64,000 nt of DNA from Streptomyces sp. NBC_00286 (GCF_036173125.1 NZ_CP108054.1:9617501-9681500), one strand, 5' to 3'. Shown: positions 16,688 through 25,251, numbered from the stretch's first letter. The notes: generated from the letters alone by a model not told the origin. Numbers and translations: made by a program.

Positions 16688-18250
16688 TCAGGCGCCGAAG
16701 AGCTGCGTCCAGTACGTGCCTGCCGAGCCGCCGCCCGCGAAGCCGATGCCTATGTGGGTGAAGGCCGGCTTCAGGATGTTGGCGCGGTGGCCGGGGCTGT
16801 TCATCCAGCCTCGTACGACCTCGGCGGGGGAGCGCTGGCCGCAGGCGATGTTCTCGCCGATGGTGCGACGGGTGCTGCCAGCGGCGGCGGCGCGGTGCCA
16901 GGGTTCGCTGCCGTCGGGGGAGGTGTGGGAGTAGAAGGCCCGGCCCACCATGTCCGCGCTGTGCGCCTGTGCCGCCGCGGTGAGCAGGGGGTCCGGGGCG
17001 AGGGGCGGCAGTCCGGCCGAGGCACGCTCGGCGTTGGTGAGCGCGATGACGTCGGCGGCCGTCTGCGCGAGCCCGCCGGGGGTGAGGGGCCGGGCCCACA
17101 GCGCCGTCCAGTACAGCGTGCCGGAGCGGCTGTCAGGGACGTACGCCACGCCGGTCTCGGTGAACGCCGGGTTGTGGAGCGTGCTGCGGGACTGCTCGTT
17201 CGACAGGCAGTACTCCACGAACTCGGCCGGGGTGCGCGGGCCGGAGACGAGGTGCTCGCCGACGGTGAGATACGCGTACCCGCCCGCGGTGACGCGCTGG
17301 TACACGGAGAGCCCGTTCGCGCCCTCGGAGCCGAGACGCCCCTGCGCGGCCATACCGGCGGCGTGGGCCCGGGCGGCGGCGTCGAGCCGGGCATCGCGGG
17401 AGACGGACGGTGAACCGGCGGCGGCGCGCGCGGAGTTGACCAGGCCGAGGAAGCCGTCGGGGTCTGCGGCGCGAGGGCTTCCGGCCGGTGCGGACGGTGC
17501 GATACGAGCGCTCGGTGCGGGTGCGGGTGCGGGTGCGGGTGCGAGTGCCGGTGCTGGTCCCGGCGTCGGTGTCGGTGCTGGTGCCGTGCCCGGGCGTCCC
17601 GCCGGTGTGCGTCCGCCCGGGGTACGTCCCGCCGCTGTACGCCCGGCGCCGCGCAGCCGGTCGAGCCCGGCACGGGCGACGCTCAAGGCCGTCGCGACAC
17701 CTGTGCCCCTGGGGCCCGACCCCGGGGATCCTCCAGGAACCGGTGAGCCCGCGCTCCCGCCCGCGTCGGCGTCCTCGCTGACCTCCACGCCGAAGTCCCG
17801 TGCGATGCCTGCCAGTCCGTCCGCGTACCCCTGACCCAGTGCGCGGATCTTCCATGCCGTACCCCGGCGGTAGATCTCGGCGAGCAGCAGCACGGTCTCC
17901 TGCTGGGGCCGCGGGGGATTGAACTGGGCCAGGACACGGCCACCCGGCCCGGTCACGCGCAGGCTCGGCGCCGGCAGCCGGCCCAGCGGAGTGCCGGGCT
18001 CGGCGGGAGAGACGACCACGGTGACCCGGCTCGCCCCCGGCCGCAGCGCGGGCGGGTCGACGCCGAGCGTCCCGCCGGTGAGGCGCACACCAGGCGCGCT
18101 CGGCTGGTTGTAGAACACGAAGTCGCCGTCCGAGCGCACCTTGCCGCCGTCATCGGTGATCAGCGCGGACACGTCGAACGGCCCCGGCACCTGAAGCGTC
18201 AGGGCGCCACCGGGCAAGGCCAGATTGCCTCCGGGAACCAACTCGCTCAT
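16688..18250 (-). CDS. TerD domain protein fused to two CAP/SCP domains
   Basis: 520 residues. Residues 1 to about 175 form a TerD/TerZ-type domain (LVPGGNLALPGG, DGDFVFYNQPSAPG, VLLLAEIYRRG, WKIRALGQGYADGLAGIARD). A long Gly/Pro/Ala/Thr linker (about 175-260) includes an alternating Pro-Ala stretch. Two CAP domains follow: about 260-380 (FLGLVNSARAAAG, LVSGPRTPAEFVEYCLS) and about 393-520 (DVIALTNAERASAGLPPLAP, FYSHTSPDG, GENIACG, GWMNSPGHRANIL). TerD proteins are cytoplasmic Ca2+ binders in stress or tellurite resistance; CAP domains are normally secreted. No signal peptide is present, so localisation is unclear. Confidence 0.85.
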   Translation of the reverse strand: MSELVPGGNLALPGGALTLQVPGPFDVSALITDDGGKVRSDGDFVFYNQPSAPGVRLTGGTLGVDPPALRPGASRVTVVVSPAEPGTPLGRLPAPSLRVTGPGGRVLAQFNPPRPQQETVLLLAEIYRRGTAWKIRALGQGYADGLAGIARDFGVEVSEDADAGGSAGSPVPGGSPGSGPRGTGVATALSVARAGLDRLRGAGRTAAGRTPGGRTPAGRPGTAPAPTPTPGPAPALAPAPAPAPAPSARIAPSAPAGSPRAADPDGFLGLVNSARAAAGSPSVSRDARLDAAARAHAAGMAAQGRLGSEGANGLSVYQRVTAGGYAYLTVGEHLVSGPRTPAEFVEYCLSNEQSRSTLHNPAFTETGVAYVPDSRSGTLYWTALWARPLTPGGLAQTAADVIALTNAERASAGLPPLAPDPLLTAAAQAHSADMVGRAFYSHTSPDGSEPWHRAAAAGSTRRTIGENIACGQRSPAEVVRGWMNSPGHRANILKPAFTHIGIGFAGGGSAGTYWTQLFGA

Positions 18251-18462
18251 CGTGCCGCCATCTGTCGGGATGCTCAGGGCCTGTCCAGCAGGTCAGACCC
18301 TCATTCGCTGTCCGCGCCCCGAGGGACGTTGACCGGACAACGTCCCACCGCCGACCGCGGGTTCCCGGCCCGTGCCGTCAGGACGCCAGTTCCGCCTGCA
18401 TGATCACCCTGACCTAGAGGTCTCCCAACTGCCGGGTCCAGCCAAGCAGATGGGCGGCCCCG

Positions 18463-18738
18463 TCAGCGCTGCGGGTCCGCGGAAGCACGCATAGACCTCA
18501 GGGCCAGGAGCAGTACGCCGATGTCGTCGAGGTAGACCGGGTCGGGCACGAGATCGGTCGGCAGGACGACGTAGGCGACGGCGCCCCAGAAGACCCAGGG
18601 CGAGCCCGTCGGGAGCCCCGCGCGCCGGAGTGCACGCCGGGTCCGGACCAGACGTACGAGGAATACGACCGCCGCCGCGAGAACCGCGGCCAGCAGGGCG
18701 GCGACCAGGAGGATCACAACCCACGTACTGGTGTCCAT
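18463..18738 (-). CDS. YkvA/DUF1232-like small membrane protein
   Basis: 91 residues from ATG 18738; reading on to 18894 adds 52 basic residues of unlikely coding character. One N-terminal membrane helix (TWVVILLVAALLAAVLAAAV) is followed by a basic loop. The DUF1232 core is then AVAYVVLPTDLVPDPVYLDD, a conserved pattern of unknown biochemical role. The gene is divergent from the FAD monooxygenase gene. A GAGGCAGGA stretch precedes the chosen start. Confidence 0.72.
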   Translation of the reverse strand: MDTSTWVVILLVAALLAAVLAAAVVFLVRLVRTRRALRRAGLPTGSPWVFWGAVAYVVLPTDLVPDPVYLDDIGVLLLALRSMRASADPQR

Positions 18739-18926
18739 GCGTCCTGCCTCGGCTCGTCCCGGAGTGCGCGTCTTCGTGCGCTTCTTCGTGCGCTTCTTCC
18801 GGTTCACCTTTCCCGGTTCGGCGGCACGCCACGCGGCGTGGTGCGCCCGGCGCGTCGCCTGCCTCGTTCCTACCCTGTGCTGTCGATTGATCACCTGGAG
18901 AGAACCAGCGAACCCTTGGGGTGCCC

Positions 18927-20171
18927 ATGAAGATCGCCTGCGTCGGCGGCGGTCCGGCCGGCCTGTACTTCTCGATCCTCATGCGGCGGCAGGACCCGTC
19001 GCACGACATCACCGTCTACGAACGGAACCCGGCCGGCGCCACGTACGGCTGGGGCGTCACGTACTGGGGAGATCTGCTCGGCGAACTGCACGCCGGCGAC
19101 CCGGAGTCGGCACGCGCCATCCGCGACAGCTCGGTCCGCTGGAGCGACGGGGTCGCGCACATCGGCGACCGTACGACCAGGCACCACGGCGACGAGGGCT
19201 ACGGCATCGGCCGCCGCCGGCTGCTGGACCTCCTCGCCGAGCGGGCCCAATCCCTCGGTGTACGCCTTGAGTTCGGGCACGAGATCGCGGGCGGGGCGGA
19301 ACTGCCGGAAGCCGACGTGGTGGTCGCCGCCGACGGCGTCCGCAGCGTGGTGCGTGAGCGGCACGCCGGGCACTTCGGCACGGAGGTCGCCTTCGGCCGG
19401 AACAAGTACCTGTGGCTGGGCACCACCAAGGTCTTCGACTCGTTCACGTTCGCCTTCGTGGAGACACCGCACGGCTGGATCTGGTGCTATGCGTACGGCT
19501 TCAGCCGGGACGCCAGCACCTGTGTCGTCGAGTGCTCGCCCCAGACCTGGACCGGGCTCGGCCTCGACCGGGCGGGGGAGGCCGAAGCGCTCGCACTCCT
19601 CGAAGAACTCTTCGCCCAACTGCTCGACGGACACCGGCTGATCGGCCGCACATACCCAGGCCGTGCACACTCCGGCCGCACAGACCCTGGCGGCAGCGCT
19701 CGGTGGCGCAACTTCCCCACCCTCACCAACCGCACCTGGTCCCGGGGCAACCTCGTCCTGCTCGGCGACGCCGCCCACACCACGCACTACTCCATCGGCG
19801 CGGGCACCACGCTCGCCCTCCAGGACGCCATCGCCCTGGCCGCCGCCCTGCGCGAAGCCGCACCGGGAGAGTCCCAACTCGCCCCGGCCCTCGCCTCGTA
19901 CGAGATGGAACGCAAGTCGGCCCTGCTCTCCGTACAGAGCGCGGCCCGTCTCAGCGCCCAGTGGTACGAGAACCTGCCGCGATACATCCACCTCCCACCG
20001 CACCGGATGTTCGCGCTCCTCGGCCAGCGGCACTCGCCGCTCCTGCCGTACGTCCCTCCGCAGCTCTACTACCGGATCGACCGCGCGGCGAACCAACTCC
20101 AGGCGCTGCGCAGACTGAAGCGCTGGCTCGGCCCCCGGCTCGCGCGCACCCTGCACGCGAAGCGCGTCTGA
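18927..20171 (+). CDS. FAD-dependent monooxygenase (aromatic hydroxylase family)
   Basis: 414 residues from ATG 18927 (GTG 18921 is an alternative). The N-terminal FAD-binding motif is KIACVGGGPAGLYFSILM. The second FAD motif, VVVAADGVRSVVRE, is at about 135. The GD motif is LVLLGDAAHTTHYSIGAGTT, followed by LALQDAIALA. No signal or membrane segments. The family hydroxylates aromatic compounds with NAD(P)H and O2; VioD-like indole and anthraniloyl-CoA hydroxylases are the nearest that I recognise by pattern. There are no neighbours that would reveal the substrate. Confidence 0.85.
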   Translation: MKIACVGGGPAGLYFSILMRRQDPSHDITVYERNPAGATYGWGVTYWGDLLGELHAGDPESARAIRDSSVRWSDGVAHIGDRTTRHHGDEGYGIGRRRLLDLLAERAQSLGVRLEFGHEIAGGAELPEADVVVAADGVRSVVRERHAGHFGTEVAFGRNKYLWLGTTKVFDSFTFAFVETPHGWIWCYAYGFSRDASTCVVECSPQTWTGLGLDRAGEAEALALLEELFAQLLDGHRLIGRTYPGRAHSGRTDPGGSARWRNFPTLTNRTWSRGNLVLLGDAAHTTHYSIGAGTTLALQDAIALAAALREAAPGESQLAPALASYEMERKSALLSVQSAARLSAQWYENLPRYIHLPPHRMFALLGQRHSPLLPYVPPQLYYRIDRAANQLQALRRLKRWLGPRLARTLHAKRV

Positions 20172-20339
20172 CCGCTGGAGAGGCAACCCATTTGGCTGGA
20201 TGGCGCTGTTGCTCACGCGCTCCGCGACCCTCGCCGCCCGGCGGCGACCGGCTGATCGCCGAGATCCAGAACCTCCTATGGTCGCTGCCGCGTACCGGAG
20301 ATGCGTCGGGAGGGGTGCTGCGACGCGGGGCTCTGACCC

Positions 20340-20353
20340 TACGATCCCGACCG
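20340..20353 (+). promoter_or_regulatory. Candidate -10 element of a leaderless transcript
   Basis: TACGAT (20340-20345) lies 7 bases before the GTG start of the nucleotidyltransferase-like gene. No Shine-Dalgarno sequence separates them, so transcription would begin at about the start codon. The -35 region is weak. Confidence 0.35.
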
Positions 20354-21141
20354 TGAACGACCGCACGCCTCCTTCCGACCCCCTGCCCGACTCCCAGACC
20401 GCTGACGTCCTGCGCCTGGTGCACCGCGTACTCGGCGCGGACGTCGTCGGCGTCTACCTGCACGGCTCCGCCGTACTCGGCGGACTGCGGCCGGGCAGCG
20501 ATCTCGACCTGTTCGTCGTCGCACGACGGGGAACGACGGAGCGGGAGCGGCGGGCCTTGGTCCACGGACTCCTCGAGGTCTCCGTGCGCCAAGCCCCGAG
20601 CGGAACCGGACGCCGTCCCGTCGAACTCACCGTCGTGGCCCGGGACGACGTCCGCCCCTGGCGCTATCCGCCCCGATGCGAGTTCCTCTACGGTGAGTGG
20701 CTGCGCGACGAGTTCGAGCGCGGGGTGGTGCCCGTTCCGGCGCCCGCGCCCGATCTTGCGCCGCTGATCACGATGGTGCTGCTCGGGAACGCCCCGCTGT
20801 TCGGCCCGCCGCCCGCGGACGTTCTCGATCCCGTCCCGCACGAGGACCTGCGGCGGGCGATCGTCGCCGGTGTGCCGGAGCTGCTCGCCGAGCTGGAGTC
20901 GGACACCCGTAACGTCCTGCTGACGCTCGCCCGTATCTGGACGACGCTGGAAACCGGAGCGATCACGTCCAAGGATGCCGCTGCCGACTGGGCACTCGAA
21001 CGCCTGCCGGAACGGCACCGGCCCGTACTGGCCCGTGCCCGGTCGATCTATCTCGGGGACGAGGTGGAGTCCTGGGACGGGCTGATGCCGCAGGTCCGCG
21101 CGCTCGCCGAGCACTTGGTTGCCCAACTGACCCCAGAGTAA
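20353..21141 (+). CDS. Aminoglycoside adenylyltransferase-like nucleotidyltransferase (AadA/ANT type)
   Basis: 262 residues from GTG 20353. The nucleotidyltransferase signature is VYLHGSAVLGGLRPGSDLDL (GS...DxD, about 35-54). A third acidic residue follows in GRRPVELTVVARDD. The C-terminal helical domain (ESDTRNVLLTLARIWTTLET, SKDAAADWAL) matches the AadA/DUF4111 pattern of streptomycin/spectinomycin adenylyltransferases. Chromosomal Streptomyces copies often have unknown natural substrates, so drug resistance is only possible. The start lacks a ribosome site, and a -10-like hexamer is 7 bases upstream. Confidence 0.82.
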   Translation: MNDRTPPSDPLPDSQTADVLRLVHRVLGADVVGVYLHGSAVLGGLRPGSDLDLFVVARRGTTERERRALVHGLLEVSVRQAPSGTGRRPVELTVVARDDVRPWRYPPRCEFLYGEWLRDEFERGVVPVPAPAPDLAPLITMVLLGNAPLFGPPPADVLDPVPHEDLRRAIVAGVPELLAELESDTRNVLLTLARIWTTLETGAITSKDAAADWALERLPERHRPVLARARSIYLGDEVESWDGLMPQVRALAEHLVAQLTPE

Positions 21142-21526
21142 GCCGAGTTGTAGGCTGGTTCGCGTTCGGATCGGGACGCTTTCTGTTGCACGTTTGCTCG
21201 TTGGTCGTGCGCTGACGCAACCAATGTGACGAAAGTCGACCACAGAGCGTCTCTGTCGGTATACGCTCCCGTCGCCCCACGTTCGAGTCCGCGCGCGTGG
21301 GGGCCGGTCACCCCGGCCTGCTCGTGTGCGGGTTCAACGGAAAACCGCTCCGAGACACATACCGAACGGTCTGCCGTCGCACCGCCTCACCGGGGTCCTG
21401 GTGAGGCAAGCCGACCCCGGAAGCTCACCGCTCCCGGGCGCCGGTTCACCTGGCGCACCCGCCGGACGTCCGAGCCGTACGAACGCGTCCGGTGCGGTGA
21501 CTTGTCACTCTGTGAGGAAGAAGACC
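21142..21526 (+). promoter_or_regulatory. 385-base control region of the ChvE-like gene
   Basis: No gene is seen here. A perfect 15-base dyad ACAGAG-CGT-CTCTGT (21242-21256) sits between a -35-like TCGACC (21236-21241) and a -10-like TATACG (21260-21265), spacing 18. An operator in the spacer would fit repression. The inferred leader to the ATG at 21527 is about 255 bases, long enough for further control, but I see no riboswitch. Confidence 0.4.
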
Positions 21527-22615
21527 ATGCGCGTCCGCATCACCGTAGCCGCGGCCCTGTCCGTAGCCCTGTCCCTGTCCCTCGCAGCCTGCGGGGAGAG
21601 CGGAGACGTGGGCAGTTCAGGAGACGAAATCGTCGGCATAGCGATGCCCACCACGAAGTCCCCGCGGTGGATCGGCGATGGCAAAAACATGGTCGACCAG
21701 GTCAAGGGCTTCGGCTTCGGCGCCACCCTGAAGTACGCCGAGGACGACCCGCAGACCCAGGTCGAGCAGGTGCAGGCCATGATCGACGACGGTGTGGACG
21801 CCCTGGTCATCGCGGCGGTCGACGGACGCGCGTTCAAGGAAGTGCTGGGCAAGGCCGAGTCGGCGAAAATCCCGGTGATCTCCTACGACCGCCTGCTCCT
21901 GGACACCCCCGACGTCGACTACTACGCCACCTTCGACAACGAGCAGGTCGGCCAGCTCCAGGCCGACTTCCTCGTCGAGCAGCTGGGCCTGGTCAACGGC
22001 ACCGCCAAGGGCCCCTTCAACATCGAGCTGTTCGCCGGTTCGCCCGACGACAACAACACCAAATACTTCTACGACGGCGCGATGAAGGTTCTGGACCCCT
22101 ATATCGACGGCGGCCAACTCGTCGTGAGATCCGGGCAGACCGAGATGAACAAGATGACGACCCTGCGCTGGGACGGCGTCCGGGCCGAGAAGCGCATGAA
22201 CGAACTCCTCGACTCCCACTACGAGACGGAGCGCGTCGACGCGGTCCTCTCTCCGTACGACGGCATATCCCTCGGGATCGTCAAAGCGCTGAAGGCGCAC
22301 GGCTACGGCGACGGAGGCAAGGATCTGCCCCTCATCACGGGGCAGGACGCCGAGATCCCCTCCATCAAGTCGATCATCGCCGGTGAACAGACGCAGACCG
22401 TCTACAAGGACACCCGCGAACTCGCGCTGATCACCTCGTACATGGTCAACGCGGTGGTCAACGGCAAGCGGCCGGCGATCAACGACGACGCCACGTACGA
22501 CAACGGCGAGAAGGTCGTGCCCGCCTACCTGCTGGAACCCGTGAGCGTCGACAAGAGCAACTACAAGAAGGTGCTCATCGGCTCGGACTACCTCAAGGAA
22601 AGCGACCTCCGCTGA
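21527..22615 (+). CDS. ChvE-like multiple-monosaccharide-binding lipoprotein
   Basis: 362 residues from ATG 21527 with GAGGAAG upstream. Lipoprotein signal with lipobox SLAAC at about 18-22. The mature part closely follows ChvE/XylF: VGIAMPTTKSPRWIGDGKNM, LVIAAVDGRAFKEVL, YYATFDNEQVGQLQADF, GPFNIELFAGSPDDNNTKYF, DAVLSPYDGISLGIVKALK, TGQDAEIPSIKSIIAGEQTQ. Such proteins deliver monosaccharides (glucose, galactose, arabinose, xylose) to a GguAB/XylGH-type ABC transporter. No such ATPase or permease follows: the next gene is the convergent AlkB-like gene 36 bases on. It is therefore an orphan binding protein here. Confidence 0.88.
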   Translation: MRVRITVAAALSVALSLSLAACGESGDVGSSGDEIVGIAMPTTKSPRWIGDGKNMVDQVKGFGFGATLKYAEDDPQTQVEQVQAMIDDGVDALVIAAVDGRAFKEVLGKAESAKIPVISYDRLLLDTPDVDYYATFDNEQVGQLQADFLVEQLGLVNGTAKGPFNIELFAGSPDDNNTKYFYDGAMKVLDPYIDGGQLVVRSGQTEMNKMTTLRWDGVRAEKRMNELLDSHYETERVDAVLSPYDGISLGIVKALKAHGYGDGGKDLPLITGQDAEIPSIKSIIAGEQTQTVYKDTRELALITSYMVNAVVNGKRPAINDDATYDNGEKVVPAYLLEPVSVDKSNYKKVLIGSDYLKESDLR

Positions 22616-22651
22616 GGTCATGGATGTGAGGGCCCGGGCCTGAGCGTCCCG

Positions 22652-23278
22652 TCATTGCACGCCGTGCGGCCGGAACTGGATGCTGATCCGGGGTCCGGCC
22701 GCCCGCGTGCTCTTGGGAACCGCATGTTCCCAGGTCCGCTGGCAAGAGCCGCCCATCACGAGCAGGTCCCCGTGCCCGAGCGCACGCCGTACGGTGCTGC
22801 CGCCGTGCCGGGGCCGCAGCAGCAGATCGCGCGGCGCGCCCACGGACAGAATGGCGACCATCGTGTCCTCCCGCGCACCCCGCCCGGTCCGGTCCCCGTG
22901 CCAGGCCACGCTGTCCCTGCCGTCCCGGTAGTAGCAGAGCCCGGCGGTGACGAACGGCTCCCCCGACTCCCCGTCGTAGTACGAGGAAAGGGCATCCCGC
23001 GCCTCGTCCAGAACGGGATGCGGGAGTGGGTCGTCGGCACCGTAGTAGGCGAGCAGCCGCGGAACGTCGACCGTCTGCTCGTACATCTGCCGCCGCTCGG
23101 CCCGCCATGGCACCTCGGCGGCGAGCGTCGCGAACAGCTCACCGGCCCCACTCAGCCACCCCGGCAGCAGATCGATCCAGGCCCCGTCCCCGAGCCGGGT
23201 CCTGCGCAGCCCGTCCAGCGACCCGAGGCGAATGTCGTCGGCCTGGTCGAAGAGCGAGCCCTGGAGGTGGGTGGACAT
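22652..23278 (-). CDS. AlkB-family 2-oxoglutarate/Fe(II) dioxygenase
   Basis: 208 residues. The Fe/2OG core is VAWHGDRTGRG (HxD), TWEHAVPKS (distal His) and RISIQFRPHG (Arg contacting 2-oxoglutarate). A YYRDGRDSVAWHGD run and APRDLLLRPRHGG match AlkB-type DNA repair demethylases, which remove methyl groups from 1-methyladenine and 3-methylcytosine by oxidation. It is transcribed alone, convergent with the ChvE-like gene. The 68 bases upstream contain an AT-richer stretch with TTCGAA but no clear SOS box. Confidence 0.88.
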   Translation of the reverse strand: MSTHLQGSLFDQADDIRLGSLDGLRRTRLGDGAWIDLLPGWLSGAGELFATLAAEVPWRAERRQMYEQTVDVPRLLAYYGADDPLPHPVLDEARDALSSYYDGESGEPFVTAGLCYYRDGRDSVAWHGDRTGRGAREDTMVAILSVGAPRDLLLRPRHGGSTVRRALGHGDLLVMGGSCQRTWEHAVPKSTRAAGPRISIQFRPHGVQ

Positions 23279-23346
23279 GGGTCCAGGTTACGCCAGTATT
23301 CGAATGCTTGTACGGTATGGTGTCTCGGCGCCGGGCGGGCTGAGCC

Positions 23347-23697
23347 TCAGGTCTGGTTGCCCTTCGGCCTGCCGCGCTGGTCCGGAGTCCCGTGCGGGGG
23401 TGGGTGAATCGCCTCCGCGGCGGTGGCGGGGGAGACCGTCCGGCCTGCGCGGTGCGGGGACTGTTCGGGGCGTACGGCTGTGGGGTCGCCGCCTGTGGGT
23501 TCCGCGCCGGAGGCGAGTTCGGACAGGCGGGCCTTGATCATCTCTATCACCGGCGTGCGGTGCGCGTGTGCGCGTTCGTAGGCCAGTATCTGCTCGACCT
23601 CGTCCGTGGACAGTGAGCGGATGCGGGTCCGTAGGCCGCCCAGTGGCAGGTGGTCGTAGTCGGGCAGGGGGAGGGTGTCGCGGTCGGTGTGGCTCAT
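23347..23697 (-). CDS. DUF8129-type small protein (stress or lipid-droplet associated)
   Basis: 116 residues from ATG 23697 with GGAAGGAA upstream. The N-terminal segment LPLPDYDHLPLGGLRTRIRS, then SLSTDEVEQILAYERAHAHR and TPVIEMIKARLSELASG, is a helical unit common in actinobacteria (I recall it as DUF8129, sometimes annotated as lipid-droplet-associated). The tail is Pro/Gly-rich and probably disordered. It neighbours the DUF6479 and SigB-type genes. Confidence 0.72.
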   Translation of the reverse strand: MSHTDRDTLPLPDYDHLPLGGLRTRIRSLSTDEVEQILAYERAHAHRTPVIEMIKARLSELASGAEPTGGDPTAVRPEQSPHRAGRTVSPATAAEAIHPPPHGTPDQRGRPKGNQT

Positions 23698-23743
23698 GGG
23701 TGTGTTCCTTCCCGTTCCTTCCGGGCGCGGCTCGCCTGCGGGA

Positions 23744-24103
23744 TCAGGTCCGGCCCGGGCCGCCGCTGCCGAAGCCTCCGCTGGAGTTCTCGTCCCATTT
23801 CGGCGGCTCCTGGTCCGCGGCACGGCGGGTGCCGTGTCCCCGTAGTCGGTGCGGAGTTGTCCGGTCGCGGCCGCGGGGTACCTCGGCGGGCTCGCGCCGC
23901 TCGCGGACCTCGTGCACCGGGCCGGAGTCGGGCAGCCTCGGCTGATCCTCCGGGCGTGGCGGTGCGGGCTCGCGGGCGCGGATCCGCCGGCCGCGTACCA
24001 CGGCCCAGATCAGGCCGCCGACGACGATGAGCCCGACCAGGAACGGCACCACGCCGCCTGCCACCGCGGAATCGAGGGCAAGTCGTGTCGTGACGATGTC
24101 CAT
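23744..24103 (-). CDS. DUF6479 family small membrane protein
   Basis: 119 residues. One membrane helix (VVPFLVGLIVVGGLIWAVV, about 18-36) is followed by RGRRIRAREPAPPRPEDQPR and HEVRERREPAEVP, the conserved Streptomyces DUF6479 pattern, with a Gly-rich C-terminus. The start is ATG 24103, with GTG 24106 adjacent. There is no ribosome site. A perfect SigB-type promoter on this strand (24113-24136) would start transcription at about the start codon, so the message may be leaderless and stress-induced. Function unknown. Confidence 0.75.
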   Translation of the reverse strand: MDIVTTRLALDSAVAGGVVPFLVGLIVVGGLIWAVVRGRRIRAREPAPPRPEDQPRLPDSGPVHEVRERREPAEVPRGRDRTTPHRLRGHGTRRAADQEPPKWDENSSGGFGSGGPGRT

Positions 24104-24112
24104 CACTTGCGA

Positions 24113-24136
24113 GTACCCGGCGCGGCTGAGCGAAAC
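24113..24136 (-). promoter_or_regulatory. SigB-type promoter of the DUF6479 gene
   Basis: On the minus strand: GTTT (24136-24133), 14-base spacer, GGGTAC (24118-24113), an exact fit to the GNNT-N14-16-GGGTAY consensus I recall for Streptomyces SigB-type factors. The transcript would begin at about 24106, at the start codon. Confidence 0.65.
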
Positions 24137-24453
24137 AGCGGCTTGTGGCTCCCGTTCGGCATGGCCCGGCCGTTAATTCCGGGTATTCCGCTGGGCTCGT
24201 CACATTTCGGAGCCGATCGATGGCTCGGCGTCACGCCAGTCCCGTACTCGTAGATCAAACGAGTTCCACCGGCCGAGTTTGAACGATTGCGTTTGAGTGA
24301 GTGAATAGCGGGCAAATGCCTCATAAGTGCTTCGGACAGGAGGCACGTCCGTGGGGGCTGGTCCGCCAGATCGCGGGTGTGTTCCGAACGGTCCGTGTGT
24401 GCCTTCTCCCATGGTGACTGTCTCGGCACCTTCTGAGGGAGATGCGACGCACC
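24137..24453. other. Upstream region of the SigB-type sigma gene
   Basis: No gene is seen in this stretch. It is AT-richer near 24240-24330. It contains a perfect -10-like GGGTAT at 24181 without a matching -35, and the candidate SigB-type promoter at 24291-24315. Confidence 0.4.
24291..24315 (+). promoter_or_regulatory. Candidate SigB-type promoter of the sigma gene (imperfect)
   Basis: GTTT (24291-24294), 15-base spacer, GGGCAA (24310-24315): one mismatch from GGGTAA in the -10. It would allow autoregulation of the sigma factor. Confidence 0.35.
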
Positions 24454-25251
24454 ATGCGAGTCACCGTCAGATCGAAGCAACACCCGCACGACGACGCCCC
24501 CGACACGGCCGAGGCCTTCGAAAGGCTCGCCGCCCTGCCAGAGGGGCCCGAACGCGACGCCCTGCGCGACGAGATCGTCCGCGCCTGGCTTCCCATGGCC
24601 GACCGCATCGCCGCCCAGTACCGGGGGCGTGGCGAGTCGGTTGAGGACCTCTGCCAGGTCGCGGCACTCGGCCTCGTCAAGGCGGTCGCCCGTTACGACC
24701 CGGATCGTGGCTGCGCCTTCGAGAGTTACGCGATCCCGACGATCACCGGCGAGATCAAGCGCCACTTCCGGGACCATATGTGGGTCCTTCACGTACCGCG
24801 CCGGGTCCAGGACCTGCGCAATCGGGTCCGTACGGCCGCGAAGGACCTGTCACAGACATCGTCCGGCCGTCGGCCCACCGTCAGCGAGATCGCCGAGTAC
24901 GCGCGGATGAGCGAGGACGACGTACGAATCGGTCTCGAAGCTCTCGACAGCTTCACCGCCCTCTCGCTGGACGCCGAACTGCCGGGCAGCGACGACGGTT
25001 ACGCACTGGGAGACGTCCTCGGCGAACCCGACTCCGGGTTCGACCTGGTCGTCGACCGCGAGGCCGTGAAGCCCTGTCTGCAGGAACTCCCCGAACGCGA
25101 ACGCACCATCCTCTACCTGCGCTTCTTCGGAGGGATGACACAAAGCCGGATCGCGCATCAACTCGGCATCTCGCAGATGCACGTATCCCGGCTGCTCAGC
25201 GCCTGCTGCGCCGAACTGAGGGAGAAGGCCCTCGCCGAGAAGGTCGCCTGA
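24454..25251 (+). CDS. RNA polymerase sigma factor, SigB/SigF family
   Basis: 265 residues from ATG 24454; GAGGGAG is 12 bases before it, and an earlier ATG at 24442 abuts that site. Region 2: VEDLCQVAALGLVKAVARYD, then GCAFESYAIPTITGEIKRHF. Region 3: VPRRVQDLRNRV, PTVSEIAEYARMSEDDV. Region 4: LPERERTILYLRFFGGMTQS then IAHQLGISQMHVSRLLS. This is the group 3 SigB/F/G pattern of Streptomyces stress and development sigma factors. No anti-sigma gene is adjacent. Promoters resembling its likely target sequence precede neighbouring small genes, so it may control its own surroundings. Confidence 0.9.
   Translation: MRVTVRSKQHPHDDAPDTAEAFERLAALPEGPERDALRDEIVRAWLPMADRIAAQYRGRGESVEDLCQVAALGLVKAVARYDPDRGCAFESYAIPTITGEIKRHFRDHMWVLHVPRRVQDLRNRVRTAAKDLSQTSSGRRPTVSEIAEYARMSEDDVRIGLEALDSFTALSLDAELPGSDDGYALGDVLGEPDSGFDLVVDREAVKPCLQELPERERTILYLRFFGGMTQSRIAHQLGISQMHVSRLLSACCAELREKALAEKVA

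Noticed and set aside
18764..18800. Repeated GTGCGCTTCTTC units before the YkvA-like gene
   Set aside because: A short imperfect low-complexity run of three units encoding Lys/Arg codons of a doubtful N-terminal extension; no separate meaning seen.
23279..23346. SOS-type box before the AlkB gene
   Set aside because: TTCGAA is present, but the spacing and flanks do not match the actinobacterial LexA consensus.
24181..24186. GGGTAT upstream of the sigma gene as its SigB-type promoter
   Set aside because: The -10 is perfect, but no -35 of the right form lies at 14-16 bases; the GTTT...GGGCAA pair at 24291 is a little better.
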